A stretch of DNA of 64,000 nt from Actinomadura rupiterrae (GTDB lineage: Bacteria > Actinomycetota > Actinomycetes > Streptosporangiales > Streptosporangiaceae): NCBI RefSeq assembly GCF_024172125.1, contig NZ_JAMZEA010000002.1, positions 248,001 to 312,000 of the forward strand, in the 5' to 3' direction. The notes under the pieces were generated by a model. The model was given only the letters and a program-made list of their open reading frames with translations, did not search any database and was not told the origin of the DNA. The stretch's first letter is position 1, and each line of letters opens with the position of its first letter. The translations under genes were made by a program, and so were the position numbers. This document shows, piece by piece, positions 26,632 to 33,603 of this stretch.

Positions 26632-27912
26632 TCAGTACGTGAAGGGCAGGTGCTTGATGCCGTTGATGAAGTTGGAGTAGAGCCGGTCGGGCTCGCCCAC
26701 GCTGCGGATCGTCGGGACGCGCTCGAACAGCTCCCGGAACAGGACGGTGATCTCGCGGCGGGCCAGGTTCGCGCCCAGGCAGAAGTGCGGTCCCGGACCG
26801 CCGAAACCGACGTGCGGGTTCGGGGAGCGCAGGATGTCGAACCGGTCCGCGTGCTCGAAGACCGTCTCGTCCCGGTTCGCCGAGTTGTAGAACAGCAGCA
26901 CCTTGTCCCCGGCGCGGTACCGGTTGCCGTTCATCTCGTAGTCCCGGGTCAGCGTCCGGCGGAACTGGATCACCGGCGTCGCCATCCGGACGATCTCCTC
27001 GACCGCGCCCGCGATCCGCCCGTCGAAGTCGGCCAGCAGCCGCGCCCGCTGGTCCGGATGCTCGGTGAGCAGCCGCAGCCCGTGCGACATCGCGTTCCGC
27101 GTCGTCTCGTTGCCCGCCACGACCAGCAGGATGAAGAACGACCCGATCTCCTGGTCGGTGAGCGACTCGCCGTCCACGTTCGCCGCGGCCAGCGCCGACA
27201 CCAGGTCGTCGCCCGGCTCGCGGCGGCGCCGCCGGGCCAGCTTCATCGCCATGTGGTTCAGTTCGTACCCGGCGGTCATCGCGGCGGCCAGCCCGTACAG
27301 CACGCCGCTGCGGGTGATCCCCGACCGGACGAACTCGCGCCCGCCGGTGTACTCCGGGTCGCCGATGCCGAGGATCACGTTCGTCCGGTCGTACACCATC
27401 GCCCGGTCGTCCTCGGGGATGCCCATCATGTCGCAGATGACCTGCACCGGCAGCCGCGCCGCGACCTCGGTGACGAAGTCCCCGGGGCCGTTCGCGAGCA
27501 GGTCGTCCACGATCCTCCGGGCGCTGTCGCGCAGCCCGGCCTCGGTGCGGGCGAGCATCCGCGGGGTGAACGCCCGCGACACGATCCGGCGCAGCCGCGC
27601 GTGCCGCGGGTCGTCCATGTTGATCATCGAGCCGAAGTAGCGGGCCATGTAGCCGGGCAGGTCGGCGATGCTGTTCGAGCACGGCTCGCTGCTGAACACC
27701 TCGGGCGTGCGGCTCGCCTCCACCACGTCCGCGTGCCGGACGAGCGCGTGGTAGCCCGGACCGTGCTTGATGAACGGCAGCTTCAGCTCGGGGAAGAACA
27801 CCGGCTCGTCCCGCCGCCTGAGCTCGGCGAACGCCGCCTCCCGCTCGCCTGGCGGACGCGCCCAGAAGGCAAGGTCGGACAGGTTGATGCCGGTCCGCAA
27901 CGCCGTCGTCAT
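26632..27912 (-). CDS. Cytochrome P450, CYP124/125/142-like
   Basis: A 426-residue soluble P450 starting at ATG 27912 (MTTALRTGINLSD). The I-helix motif AGNETTRNA, the K-helix EEIVR, the haem-binding loop FGGPGPHFCLGANLARRE and the terminal GIKHLPFTY are all hallmarks of the actinobacterial branch containing CYP124, CYP125 and CYP142, which hydroxylate terminal carbons of cholesterol or methyl-branched lipids. It is the first gene of a P450-SDR operon facing the dehydrogenase pair. The substrate assignment is inference from family and context. It needs a ferredoxin and reductase from elsewhere. Confidence 0.9.
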   Translation of the reverse strand: MTTALRTGINLSDLAFWARPPGEREAAFAELRRRDEPVFFPELKLPFIKHGPGYHALVRHADVVEASRTPEVFSSEPCSNSIADLPGYMARYFGSMINMDDPRHARLRRIVSRAFTPRMLARTEAGLRDSARRIVDDLLANGPGDFVTEVAARLPVQVICDMMGIPEDDRAMVYDRTNVILGIGDPEYTGGREFVRSGITRSGVLYGLAAAMTAGYELNHMAMKLARRRRREPGDDLVSALAAANVDGESLTDQEIGSFFILLVVAGNETTRNAMSHGLRLLTEHPDQRARLLADFDGRIAGAVEEIVRMATPVIQFRRTLTRDYEMNGNRYRAGDKVLLFYNSANRDETVFEHADRFDILRSPNPHVGFGGPGPHFCLGANLARREITVLFRELFERVPTIRSVGEPDRLYSNFINGIKHLPFTY

Positions 27913-27985
27913 CCCGCAACACCCCTGGCACCCGAGTCGCCCGAGTCGCATTCGGTTCTATCGAACTCGGCTGCCGGGGCTCCCG

Positions 27986-28657
27986 TCAACCGGCCGGGGT
28001 GAGGATCGTCCGCCGCAGCACCGCCCGCTCGACCGCCGTCCAGGACGCGGACGCCAGCAGGTACACCCCCGCCGCGAGCGGTACGAACGCCGCGACGGCC
28101 ACCGTCCCGAGCGACAGCAGCCGCATCCACGCCTGCGGCGCGTGCCGCGACGACCACCAGCCCACCACCGCGAGCGCCACGAACAACCCCGCGAACACCA
28201 GCCCCGCCGGCGTCGCGGCCACCGAGACGAAGTTCTGCCCCAGCGGCACGGAGAACACCGCATGCGCCAGCAGGACGTTCTGGTGCCCGGCGATCATGCC
28301 CGACCGGAACAGCCGGTACATCACCATGAAGAACGGGAACTGGAGCAGCATCGGCCCGAACCCGGTCAGCGGCGACGCGCCCTCCCGCTCGTACAGCGCG
28401 GCCGTCTCCCGCCGCAGCCGCTCTGGGTTCCGGCCATGCCGCTCCCGCAGCCGCGCCAGCTTCGGCAGCAGCGCCGCCCGCGCCTTCTCTCCCCGCGCCG
28501 CCCGCACCGCGAGCGGCAGCATCAGCGCCCGCACCCCGAGCGTGAACAGCACGATCGCCAGGACGGCGGAGAACCCGCCCGCCACCGGCTCCAATCCCAA
28601 CGTCAGCCCCTTGACCAGCGCATACGCACCGGCAACGGGCGCATCAAGCAAACCCAC
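27986..28657 (-). CDS. YidC/Oxa1-family membrane insertase (short paralogue)
   Basis: A 223-residue insertase that helps small membrane proteins enter the bilayer. GTG 28657 has GGAGG five bases upstream. Hydrophobic segments lie near 8-28, 30-50, 95-112, 140-165 and 175-200. The conserved groove arginine is probably in LGVRALMLPLAVRAARGEKARA, and the coiled cytoplasmic region PKLARLRERHGRNPERLRRE is typical of YidC. It lacks a periplasmic domain and the long basic tail of the main actinomycete YidC near rnpA, so it is a second copy. It is preceded at 23 bp by a DUF6412-type gene, the same pairing seen in Streptomyces as I recall. Confidence 0.88.
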   Translation of the reverse strand: MGLLDAPVAGAYALVKGLTLGLEPVAGGFSAVLAIVLFTLGVRALMLPLAVRAARGEKARAALLPKLARLRERHGRNPERLRRETAALYEREGASPLTGFGPMLLQFPFFMVMYRLFRSGMIAGHQNVLLAHAVFSVPLGQNFVSVAATPAGLVFAGLFVALAVVGWWSSRHAPQAWMRLLSLGTVAVAAFVPLAAGVYLLASASWTAVERAVLRRTILTPAG

Positions 28658-28680
28658 GACAACCTCCAGGAAGGGAACGA

Positions 28681-28998
28681 TCAGTACGAGAACCTGATCG
28701 CCCGTCCTGGAGCCCTGGGCCGGGGCCGCCCCGCCGCGTCCGGATCGCACTGCGCGAGGAACGCCGTCCGAAGCGTCCGCTCCCGCAACCGCGTCCGAAC
28801 CCGCCCGACGGCAACCGCACCGTCCGCGCACACGGCCCGCGTAGCGGCCAGCACCACCAGCCCCGCGACCGCGGCCAGCGAAGCCACCACCACCAACCGA
28901 GGCAACTCACCCTGAGCCAAAAGCCCCGGCGCCCCCGCAAACAACAAGGCAGGCAGAACAACCAGCCAAACCGCCCCCCGCGGCAGCCGTCCACCCAT
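28681..28998 (-). CDS. DUF6412-type small membrane protein
   Basis: A 105-residue protein with one or two hydrophobic helices (about 8-28 VWLVVLPALLFAGAP and 35-55 LVVVASLAAVAGLVVLAA), followed by an Arg-rich tail (RVRTRLRERTLRTAFLAQCDPDAAGRPRPRAPG). ATG 28998 has GGGGG at five bases; ATG 29010 is an alternative. It is upstream of the YidC paralogue in one operon. The conserved adjacency in actinomycetes suggests it works with, or is inserted by, that YidC; the role is not known. Confidence 0.72.
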   Translation of the reverse strand: MGGRLPRGAVWLVVLPALLFAGAPGLLAQGELPRLVVVASLAAVAGLVVLAATRAVCADGAVAVGRVRTRLRERTLRTAFLAQCDPDAAGRPRPRAPGRAIRFSY

Positions 28999-29081
28999 GC
29001 CAACCCCCATACCCAAACCGACGCCCCACCGCCCCACCCGGTTCCAGCCAATCCCCGCAAGGAGCGGGCGGGCGGCGGGCT

Positions 29082-29495
29082 TCAGATCTTGATGACGGCC
29101 GCGCGGTCCCCGCAGAGGGTCATGAAGTCGTCCGGGTCCGATGTGAGGATGACGGCGGGTTGGGAGGCGGCCAGCGCGGTCGCCGCGACGACGGCGTCGA
29201 TCGCGTGCTTGTGCCCATGCCGGTCCGCCGCACGGAGCAGGCGGACGGCTTCGAGGGAGATCTCCCGGGTCACCGGGACGATCCGCAGGTGCGAGAGCGT
29301 CCAGTCCAGGGACTGGAGCCGGGTCTCGGGGTGGGTCGCCTCGACGATGCTCACGGCGCTGACGACCATCGGGACGTTCTCGTTGCGGGCGCCGGCGGCC
29401 CATTCGAACATCTCCCGGTCGCGCCGCACCAGCCGCGACAGCCCTTCGCAGTCGAGGACGACGGTAGGGGACGGCTTCAGGGGGGCACGCGTCAT
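29082..29495 (-). CDS. PIN-domain toxin (VapC-like)
   Basis: A 137-residue PIN-fold ribonuclease. Expected acidic residues are present: Asp in TVVLDCEGLSRL (about 14), Glu in VSIVEATH (about 52), Asp in KHAIDAVVAATAL (about 99) and TSDPDDF (about 118). Such toxins cut specific RNAs unless held by the antitoxin. ATG 29495 overlaps the antitoxin stop (ATGA), so the pair is coupled with the antitoxin made first. The target RNA is unknown. Confidence 0.85.
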   Translation of the reverse strand: MTRAPLKPSPTVVLDCEGLSRLVRRDREMFEWAAGARNENVPMVVSAVSIVEATHPETRLQSLDWTLSHLRIVPVTREISLEAVRLLRAADRHGHKHAIDAVVAATALAASQPAVILTSDPDDFMTLCGDRAAVIKI

Positions 29496-29827
29496 GCGAC
29501 TCTTCCTGGCGGCTCGTGCTCGGTATGGACGGGTGCGGCGGTGTCCTGCCCCTCTGCGAGCCGGGCTCGGAGGTAGTCGGCGGCGACCCGCGCGATGATC
29601 GAACGCTTCTCGTCCACGGCCGCCGGGTCGAGCGGGCCGTGCTCCTCTTCGAATCCGGCGACGAGGTCGCCGAGGCGGTCGCGTTCGAGCTGCCGGGCGA
29701 CCGCCGCCGTCACGTACGCGGACAGGTTTCCGTCACCCCGGACGCGTGCCTCCTCGGCGACGTCCTCGGGGATCGTGACGCTGTACTTGCGCGTGGTGTC
29801 GGCCATGCTTGTGATGCTACTCGCCAT
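29492..29827 (-). CDS. Ribbon-helix-helix antitoxin partner of the PIN toxin
   Basis: A 111-residue protein starting at ATG 29827 (MASSITSMADTTRK); ATG 29806 is an alternative that leaves the core intact. The N-terminal RKYSVTIPEDVAEEARVRG followed by NLSAYVTAAVARQLERD is a typical ribbon-helix-helix DNA-binding unit. The C-terminal part (IIARVAADYLRARLAEG) should wrap the toxin. The toxin follows with a four-base overlap. It lies 23 bp after the last gene of the cysteine-rich-protein operon, so it may be read from that operon as well as from its own promoter. Confidence 0.8.
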   Translation of the reverse strand: MASSITSMADTTRKYSVTIPEDVAEEARVRGDGNLSAYVTAAVARQLERDRLGDLVAGFEEEHGPLDPAAVDEKRSIIARVAADYLRARLAEGQDTAAPVHTEHEPPGRVA

Positions 29828-29850
29828 GCCACCGCCTGTCTCTCTGCTAC

Positions 29851-30402
29851 TCAGTGGAGTATAGCGAGTGCAAAGAGTAGTGAAAGGGCGGTGAGGGTTT
29901 TGGTGGGGGGCATTCGGGTGGTTATTAGGGCGTCTCGGGTTTCTGAGCGGGACCAGTAGGTGAGGGCGGCGCTCAGGGAGCGGCCGGCGCCGAAGGTGGC
30001 GCCTGCCAGGAGGGTTGCGGGGGCGCTGAGGTGGGCCAGGAAGAGGCCCAGGGCGAGGACGTAGGGGGAGGACGCGCTGACGTAGGTGCGGACGCCGGTG
30101 CCCATTTCGAAGCCGAATTGGAGGGTGCCGGTGCGCAGGCGGTGCATGAGGACTTCTTGCGGGATCTGGCGGGAGTTCTGGGGCAGGGGGATTTTCAGCA
30201 GGCCGATGTCGCGGGCGGCGGCGAGTGCGGCGACGGCGATGATCAGTCCCGCGCGGACGGCGTGCGGGAGCGGGGCCGTGAGACCGGACGCGAGCCAGAT
30301 CACCGCGGCGCTCAGGGTGCCCCCGAGCAGCAGCCCGAGGGAGAAGACGGCCAGGACCTCGCCCTGCCGTATAGGGGCCCGCCAACCTGGCGAGAACAGC
30401 AC
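29851..30402 (-). CDS. Multi-spanning membrane protein of the cysteine-rich-protein operon
   Basis: A 183-residue hydrophobic protein, GTG start at 30402, with no good ribosome site; translation probably follows from the upstream gene. About four or five helices are visible (about 17-40, 48-65, 108-128, 130-148, 168-182). A cytoplasmic-looking loop carries LPQNSRQIPQEVLMHRLRTG. It has no cysteine, so it is not itself a thiol oxidoreductase. The 3' half uses many more T- and A-ending codons than its neighbours, a sign of separate origin or relaxed selection. I do not recognise the family; export or assembly of the upstream cysteine-rich protein is a guess from position. Confidence 0.68.
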   Translation of the reverse strand: MLFSPGWRAPIRQGEVLAVFSLGLLLGGTLSAAVIWLASGLTAPLPHAVRAGLIIAVAALAAARDIGLLKIPLPQNSRQIPQEVLMHRLRTGTLQFGFEMGTGVRTYVSASSPYVLALGLFLAHLSAPATLLAGATFGAGRSLSAALTYWSRSETRDALITTRMPPTKTLTALSLLFALAILH

Positions 30403-30420
30403 GGATTCGCTGTTGCGCGT

Positions 30421-30594
30421 TCAAACCGAGCCGGAGAGCGCGAAGCCGGCCAGGGCGCCGACCGCCGCCCAGCACAGGACGGTCGCGTCCAGCGCGGCGG
30501 CGGCGACGGCCAGCAGCGCCAGGGCCGCGACCGGGAGCAACGGCTCGGTCAGGGCCCGGCGCAGCTGTCCGGCCGGGGCGGTCAGTTGTAGCAC
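30421..30594 (-). CDS. 57-residue two-helix membrane protein
   Basis: A small gene starting at GTG 30594, overlapping the end of the cysteine-rich gene by 13 bases and ending 18 bp before the next membrane gene. After a short start (VLQLTAPAGQLRRALTE) come two hydrophobic segments, LLPVAALALLAVAAAALD and VLCWAAVGALAGFALSG. The codon pattern (third position almost all G/C) and the position filling an otherwise empty gap support it as real. Its function is unknown; it may be a small subunit of the following membrane protein. Confidence 0.55.
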   Translation of the reverse strand: MLQLTAPAGQLRRALTEPLLPVAALALLAVAAAALDATVLCWAAVGALAGFALSGSV

Positions 30595-31139
30595 GCGACC
30601 GCCTTGCGGCAGATCGTCTTGTACCAGCTGCCGCCGCTGGACTTCTTCCAGCCGTCGTGGCAGCGCCAGGTGACGCCGCGGCGGCAGTTCCCGCAGCTCT
30701 TGGACACCTTCCAGATCCAGCCGTCCCACTTGCCGCCGTAGCACTGGTTCGGGCGCAGCTTGTAGCGGTGCGGGTCGGACACGCCGGAGCGGTGGTAGCC
30801 CTTGTACTTGCCGCTCGTCCGGCAGCAGGACGAGCAGACCAGGCTCGGCCCGCAGCCCGGCGAGCAGCCGACGTGCGGCTCGCCCGGCGGGCAGTACGGG
30901 AGGATGTCGTAGTAGCCGCTGCTCAGGCTGAAGCCCTCGGCGAGGGCCTGCCGCGCGGGCGGCAGCACGCCGATCGCGTTCAGTCCGGCGGTGGCTCCGG
31001 CCGCCGCGAGGCCCGCGAGCAGCCCGCGCCGGGCCGGACGGAACCGGGCGCCCTCGTCCTCGGGCGGCCTGCGCCGCACGCGCTCGGTTCCGGCGGGCCT
31101 CGGCCCGCGCAGCGGCGGCACGTCCTCTAGTTCGATCAC
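30582..31139 (-). CDS. Tat-exported cysteine-rich protein (MauA-like layout)
   Basis: A 185-residue protein. GTG 31139 overlaps the previous stop (GTGA) with GGAGGTGGG upstream. A long charged N-region is followed by RPARRGLLAGLAAAGATAG, a Tat-type signal ending near residue 68. The mature part (about 115 residues) has exactly twelve cysteines, enough for six disulfides, plus several tryptophans (GGKWDGWIWKV, TWRCHDGW). The methylamine dehydrogenase small subunit also has a long Tat leader and six disulfides, and needs MauE and MauD, whose relatives lie just upstream here. There is no heavy-subunit or mauG gene nearby, and I cannot confirm homology by eye. It could be an orphan quinoprotein-like subunit, a secreted binding protein or a disulfide-rich effector. 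Confidence 0.75.
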   Translation of the reverse strand: MIELEDVPPLRGPRPAGTERVRRRPPEDEGARFRPARRGLLAGLAAAGATAGLNAIGVLPPARQALAEGFSLSSGYYDILPYCPPGEPHVGCSPGCGPSLVCSSCCRTSGKYKGYHRSGVSDPHRYKLRPNQCYGGKWDGWIWKVSKSCGNCRRGVTWRCHDGWKKSSGGSWYKTICRKAVACYN

Positions 31140-31606
31140 CGACCCACCTCCAGCTCCGGTTCCAGCAGTTCGCGCAGCGACTCCGGTGAGCCGACCGGGG
31201 CCGCCGCGGAGACGCGGCCGTCCTCCGTCAGGACGACCGCGAAGGGCGTGGCGGGGACGCGGTAGTCGTCGAAGAGCCCGGCGCTCTCGTGCGCGAGGAC
31301 GGTCGCGTCCGCCGGGACCGTCCGGGGCGCGGGGCCCGCGAAGACCGCGCGCAGCGGGGTTCCGGCCGCGGCGAGCACCTCGTCGCAGACGCCGCAGTCG
31401 CGGTCGAGGAAGAGCACCAGGCCGGGGCCGAGCCGTCCGAAACCGGGTGCGGGGGCGCCGGGCTCCGGGCCCGGCGCGGGGTGCGCGGCGGTCGCGCGGC
31501 CCGTCCCGGACAGCGCGTGCACCTGCCGCACCAGGCCCGCGACGACCAGGGCCAGCAGCAGGATCGCCACCCAGGAGAGCAGCAGCGCACTGGTCTCGAA
31601 GCTCAC
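31136..31606 (-). CDS. Membrane-anchored thioredoxin-like protein, MauD-like
   Basis: A 156-residue protein. GTG 31606 has AAGGAG eight bases upstream. One N-terminal helix (about 8-28) anchors an extracytoplasmic domain after a Pro/Ala/Gly linker. The domain contains LVLFLDRDCGVCDEV with a CxxC active site (about 70) and the cis-proline segment YRVPATPFAVVL (about 118). MauD in methylamine operons has this layout and helps form disulfides in the small subunit. Its stop overlaps the start of the cysteine-rich gene, its likely client. The start region is a 29-bp tandem duplication. Confidence 0.8.
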   Translation of the reverse strand: MSFETSALLLSWVAILLLALVVAGLVRQVHALSGTGRATAAHPAPGPEPGAPAPGFGRLGPGLVLFLDRDCGVCDEVLAAAGTPLRAVFAGPAPRTVPADATVLAHESAGLFDDYRVPATPFAVVLTEDGRVSAAAPVGSPESLRELLEPELEVGR

Positions 31607-31652
31607 CCCGTGCTCCTTTCGGGCTCGAAACTCACCCCATGCTCCTTTCGGG
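31595..31652. repeat. 29-bp tandem duplication across the mauE/mauD-like junction
   Basis: Two copies (31595-31623 and 31624-31652) differ at only two bases. On the minus strand each contains a GAAAGGAGC ribosome site followed by a start-like codon. The downstream copy starts the thioredoxin-like gene; the upstream copy encodes the last residues and stop of the MauE-like gene. Confidence 0.85.
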
Positions 31653-32162
31653 GACGTCCATGGCCCGGGGCAGGATCCACAGCAGCACGCCGAGCGCGGC
31701 CCCGGCGACGGCGCCGGCGAGCGTCTCGCCGCCCAGCGCGGGCGGGGACGCGAGCGCCCCGCCGAGGGCCAGGACGGCCAGCCCGGCGGCCCGCGCGGCG
31801 ACCCACATCGACATCGGCGCGGAGGGATCGCCGCCGCACCCGCACGGCACCCGCCGGGCTCCGGCCTTCCGGGTCACGTAAGCCGCATAGGCGGCGTACA
31901 AGGCGAAGATCAGGGCGGCGGTGGCGAGCGCGCCGCGGGTCAGGTCCGTCCGGCGCAGGCCCAGGCCCAGCAGCAGGACGCCCAGCGCGGCGACCTCGGC
32001 GGTCACGGCCAGCGATGCCGCGGTCGGGCTCAGCCGGGACGGGATCGCGCCCTGGGCGCGCAGCGCCGCCGCGAGCCCGTGCGTGCGCAGGTGCCCGGCC
32101 AGGGACGGCACCAGGACGACCAGGACGGCGGAGGTCCCCGCGAGGGCGGCGAGCCCGCCCAT
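31632..32162 (-). CDS. MauE/DoxX-family redox membrane protein
   Basis: A 176-residue four-helix membrane protein (about 5-22, 45-68, 80-98 and 120-165 hydrophobic). The loop VTRKAGARRVPCGCGGDPS near 105 has the CxC pair found in MauE relatives, which pass electrons in disulfide formation in the envelope. It starts at ATG 32162 with a one-base overlap with the preceding stop (TGATG). It is followed by a CxxC thioredoxin-like gene and a twelve-cysteine exported protein, a convincing oxidative-folding set. Its end was altered by the 29-bp duplication (ERSMG tail). Confidence 0.83.
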   Translation of the reverse strand: MGGLAALAGTSAVLVVLVPSLAGHLRTHGLAAALRAQGAIPSRLSPTAASLAVTAEVAALGVLLLGLGLRRTDLTRGALATAALIFALYAAYAAYVTRKAGARRVPCGCGGDPSAPMSMWVAARAAGLAVLALGGALASPPALGGETLAGAVAGAALGVLLWILPRAMDVPERSMG

Positions 32163-32857
32163 CAGCGGACCGCTTCCACCGACAGCGAGGAGAGCCGCCC
32201 CGGGACGCTCCTGACCTGGTCCTCCTCCGGCAGGACGGTCACCAGCAGGCGGCTCAGCGCCAGCAGGAAGTAGGGGCCCTGGCCGTCCACGGTGTCCTGG
32301 AAGAGCTCCCCGCCCGCCACGGCCGCGCCGCGCCAGCCCGGCAGCCGCCGGCGCGTCTCGCTCGTCAGCGGCGTGATCTCCAGGAGGCCGAAGCCCGGGA
32401 CCTCCTTCACCAGCTCAGCGGGTTCGGGCAGCGCGACGCCGCGGGCGGCGGGCGCGACCGTGATGCCGTCGTCGTGCTCGGTCAGGCGCAGACCGGACAG
32501 GAACGCCACGGCGTCGGCCGGACGTCCGCCGTACAGGTGGGTGAAGGCGGCGAAGCGGCGGCCTTCCCAGACGGCGGCGAGGACGGTGTCGCGCTGGCCG
32601 GTGTCGGGGTCGCGGGTGGACGCCGCGTGCCCCACCCGGAGCCGCCCGCCCTGGACGCGGAACTCCTCCTCGAACCTGGCGACGCCGACGTCCTCGGCCC
32701 AGGCCGCGGCGTCCGCGCGGGTGCCGCTGGAGATCTCGTGCAGCCGCGCGCCCGCGGTGACCCGGGCCACCGAGGTGAACGGGCGGCCGAGGTCGTGGTC
32801 GCCGCGGAGCCGCACGCGGGTGCCGTCGAGGGAGCGGTGGATGACCTGCTGTCCCAT
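32162..32857 (-). CDS. Unknown soluble protein, first gene of the cysteine-rich-protein operon
   Basis: A 231-residue protein with no signal, membrane helix or cysteine. ATG 32857 is preferred because AAAGGTGG sits at proper distance; GTG 32869 is in frame. The sequence (HRSLDGTRVRLRGDHDLGRP, VWEGRRFAAFTHLYGGRPADAV, LLALSRLLVTVLPEEDQVR) suggests mixed alpha/beta structure and two roughly similar halves. I do not recognise the family. As the leading gene of a six-gene overlapping operon it may be a cytoplasmic chaperone, regulator or enzyme for the exported protein. A Crp-type site lies 53 bp upstream. Confidence 0.7.
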   Translation of the reverse strand: MGQQVIHRSLDGTRVRLRGDHDLGRPFTSVARVTAGARLHEISSGTRADAAAWAEDVGVARFEEEFRVQGGRLRVGHAASTRDPDTGQRDTVLAAVWEGRRFAAFTHLYGGRPADAVAFLSGLRLTEHDDGITVAPAARGVALPEPAELVKEVPGFGLLEITPLTSETRRRLPGWRGAAVAGGELFQDTVDGQGPYFLLALSRLLVTVLPEEDQVRSVPGRLSSLSVEAVR

Positions 32858-32909
32858 CGGGTGCGCCACCTTTCGCCGGTTGGTCCGTCTCGTGGCGGAA
32901 CGAGAGACT

Positions 32910-32925
32910 CGTGACGTAGATCACA
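32910..32925. promoter_or_regulatory. Crp-type palindrome in a divergent promoter region
   Basis: On the minus strand TGTGATCTACGTCACG fits both TGTGA-N6-TCACA (mycobacterial CRP, one mismatch) and GTG-N6-GNCAC (the Streptomyces Crp consensus, exact). It lies between the divergent cysteine-rich-protein operon and the thioesterase gene and could control either. Confidence 0.5.
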
Positions 32926-33000
32926 GTAACCGGACTCCCCGGCCGGGAGAGGTAAACGCGCCGGAAGTGGTCATGCCTTGGGGGAGGGTAGGGTCACGGC

Positions 33001-33558
33001 GTGAACCGCTCCAACCTGACCGTCCCGCCGGAGGGCGCGACCGTACCCGCGCCGCACCCGGACGCCCCCGCGGGCGCGCCGCTCGGCACGCACTACGCGC
33101 GGTGCTTCGGCTGCGGCCCCGACCACCCGACCGGGCTCCACCTGGAGGCCGTGAGCGAGGAGGACGGGCTCGGCGTCGCGGCCAAGTTCACCGTCGGCGA
33201 CGTCCACCAGGGCGCGCCCGGTCTCGCGCACGGCGGCGTTTTGGCCACGGCGATGGACGAGGCGCTCGGTATGGTCGTCTGGCTGCTCCGCAAGCCGTAC
33301 GTGACCGGCCGGCTGGAGACCGACTACGTGCTCCCCGTCCCGGTGGGCACGACCCTGTACATCCGCACCCGCTGCACCGGCGTCGTGGGGCGCAAGGCGT
33401 ACCTGGAGGCCGAGGCCCGCATGGACGCCGTGGACGGGCCCGTCGCGGTGCGCGCGGCGGCGCTGTTCATCGAGGTGCCGATGGCGCACTTCGAGCGGCA
33501 CGGCGACGCGGACGCGAGCGGCGGGGGCAGCGACGACGGCCGCCGGGTCAACCCCTGA
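33001..33558 (+). CDS. PaaI-family acyl-CoA thioesterase (hotdog fold)
   Basis: A 185-residue hotdog protein. CFGCGPDHPTGLHLE near 35-48 and GAPGLAHGGVLATAMDEALG (about 72-91, with the catalytic-region HGG and Asp) are the family hallmarks; the strand TDYVLPVPVGTTLYI follows. It would hydrolyse an acyl-CoA; the specific substrate is unknown. GTG 33001 follows GGGGGAGGG. The tail (about 165-185) is Gly/Asp-rich and disordered. It sits 45 bp before dut, an arrangement I recall from other actinomycetes, and is probably cotranscribed with dut and the DUF3710 gene. Confidence 0.88.
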   Translation: MNRSNLTVPPEGATVPAPHPDAPAGAPLGTHYARCFGCGPDHPTGLHLEAVSEEDGLGVAAKFTVGDVHQGAPGLAHGGVLATAMDEALGMVVWLLRKPYVTGRLETDYVLPVPVGTTLYIRTRCTGVVGRKAYLEAEARMDAVDGPVAVRAAALFIEVPMAHFERHGDADASGGGSDDGRRVNP

Positions 33559-33603
33559 CCCCGGGCCGGCGAACCGACCCGTGACGAGAGTGGGGAGCGC
33601 GCC

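Noticed and set aside
27938..27985. KstR-type operator upstream of the P450 gene
   Set aside because: TAGAACCGAATGC and GAGTTCGATAGAAC were considered, but neither fits the AAC-GTT palindrome of KstR sites well enough to report.
30582..31139. Calling this gene mauA (methylamine dehydrogenase small subunit)
   Set aside because: Context, Tat leader and twelve cysteines fit, but the cysteine spacing does not align by eye with the Paracoccus protein and no heavy subunit is near. Recorded as MauA-like layout only.
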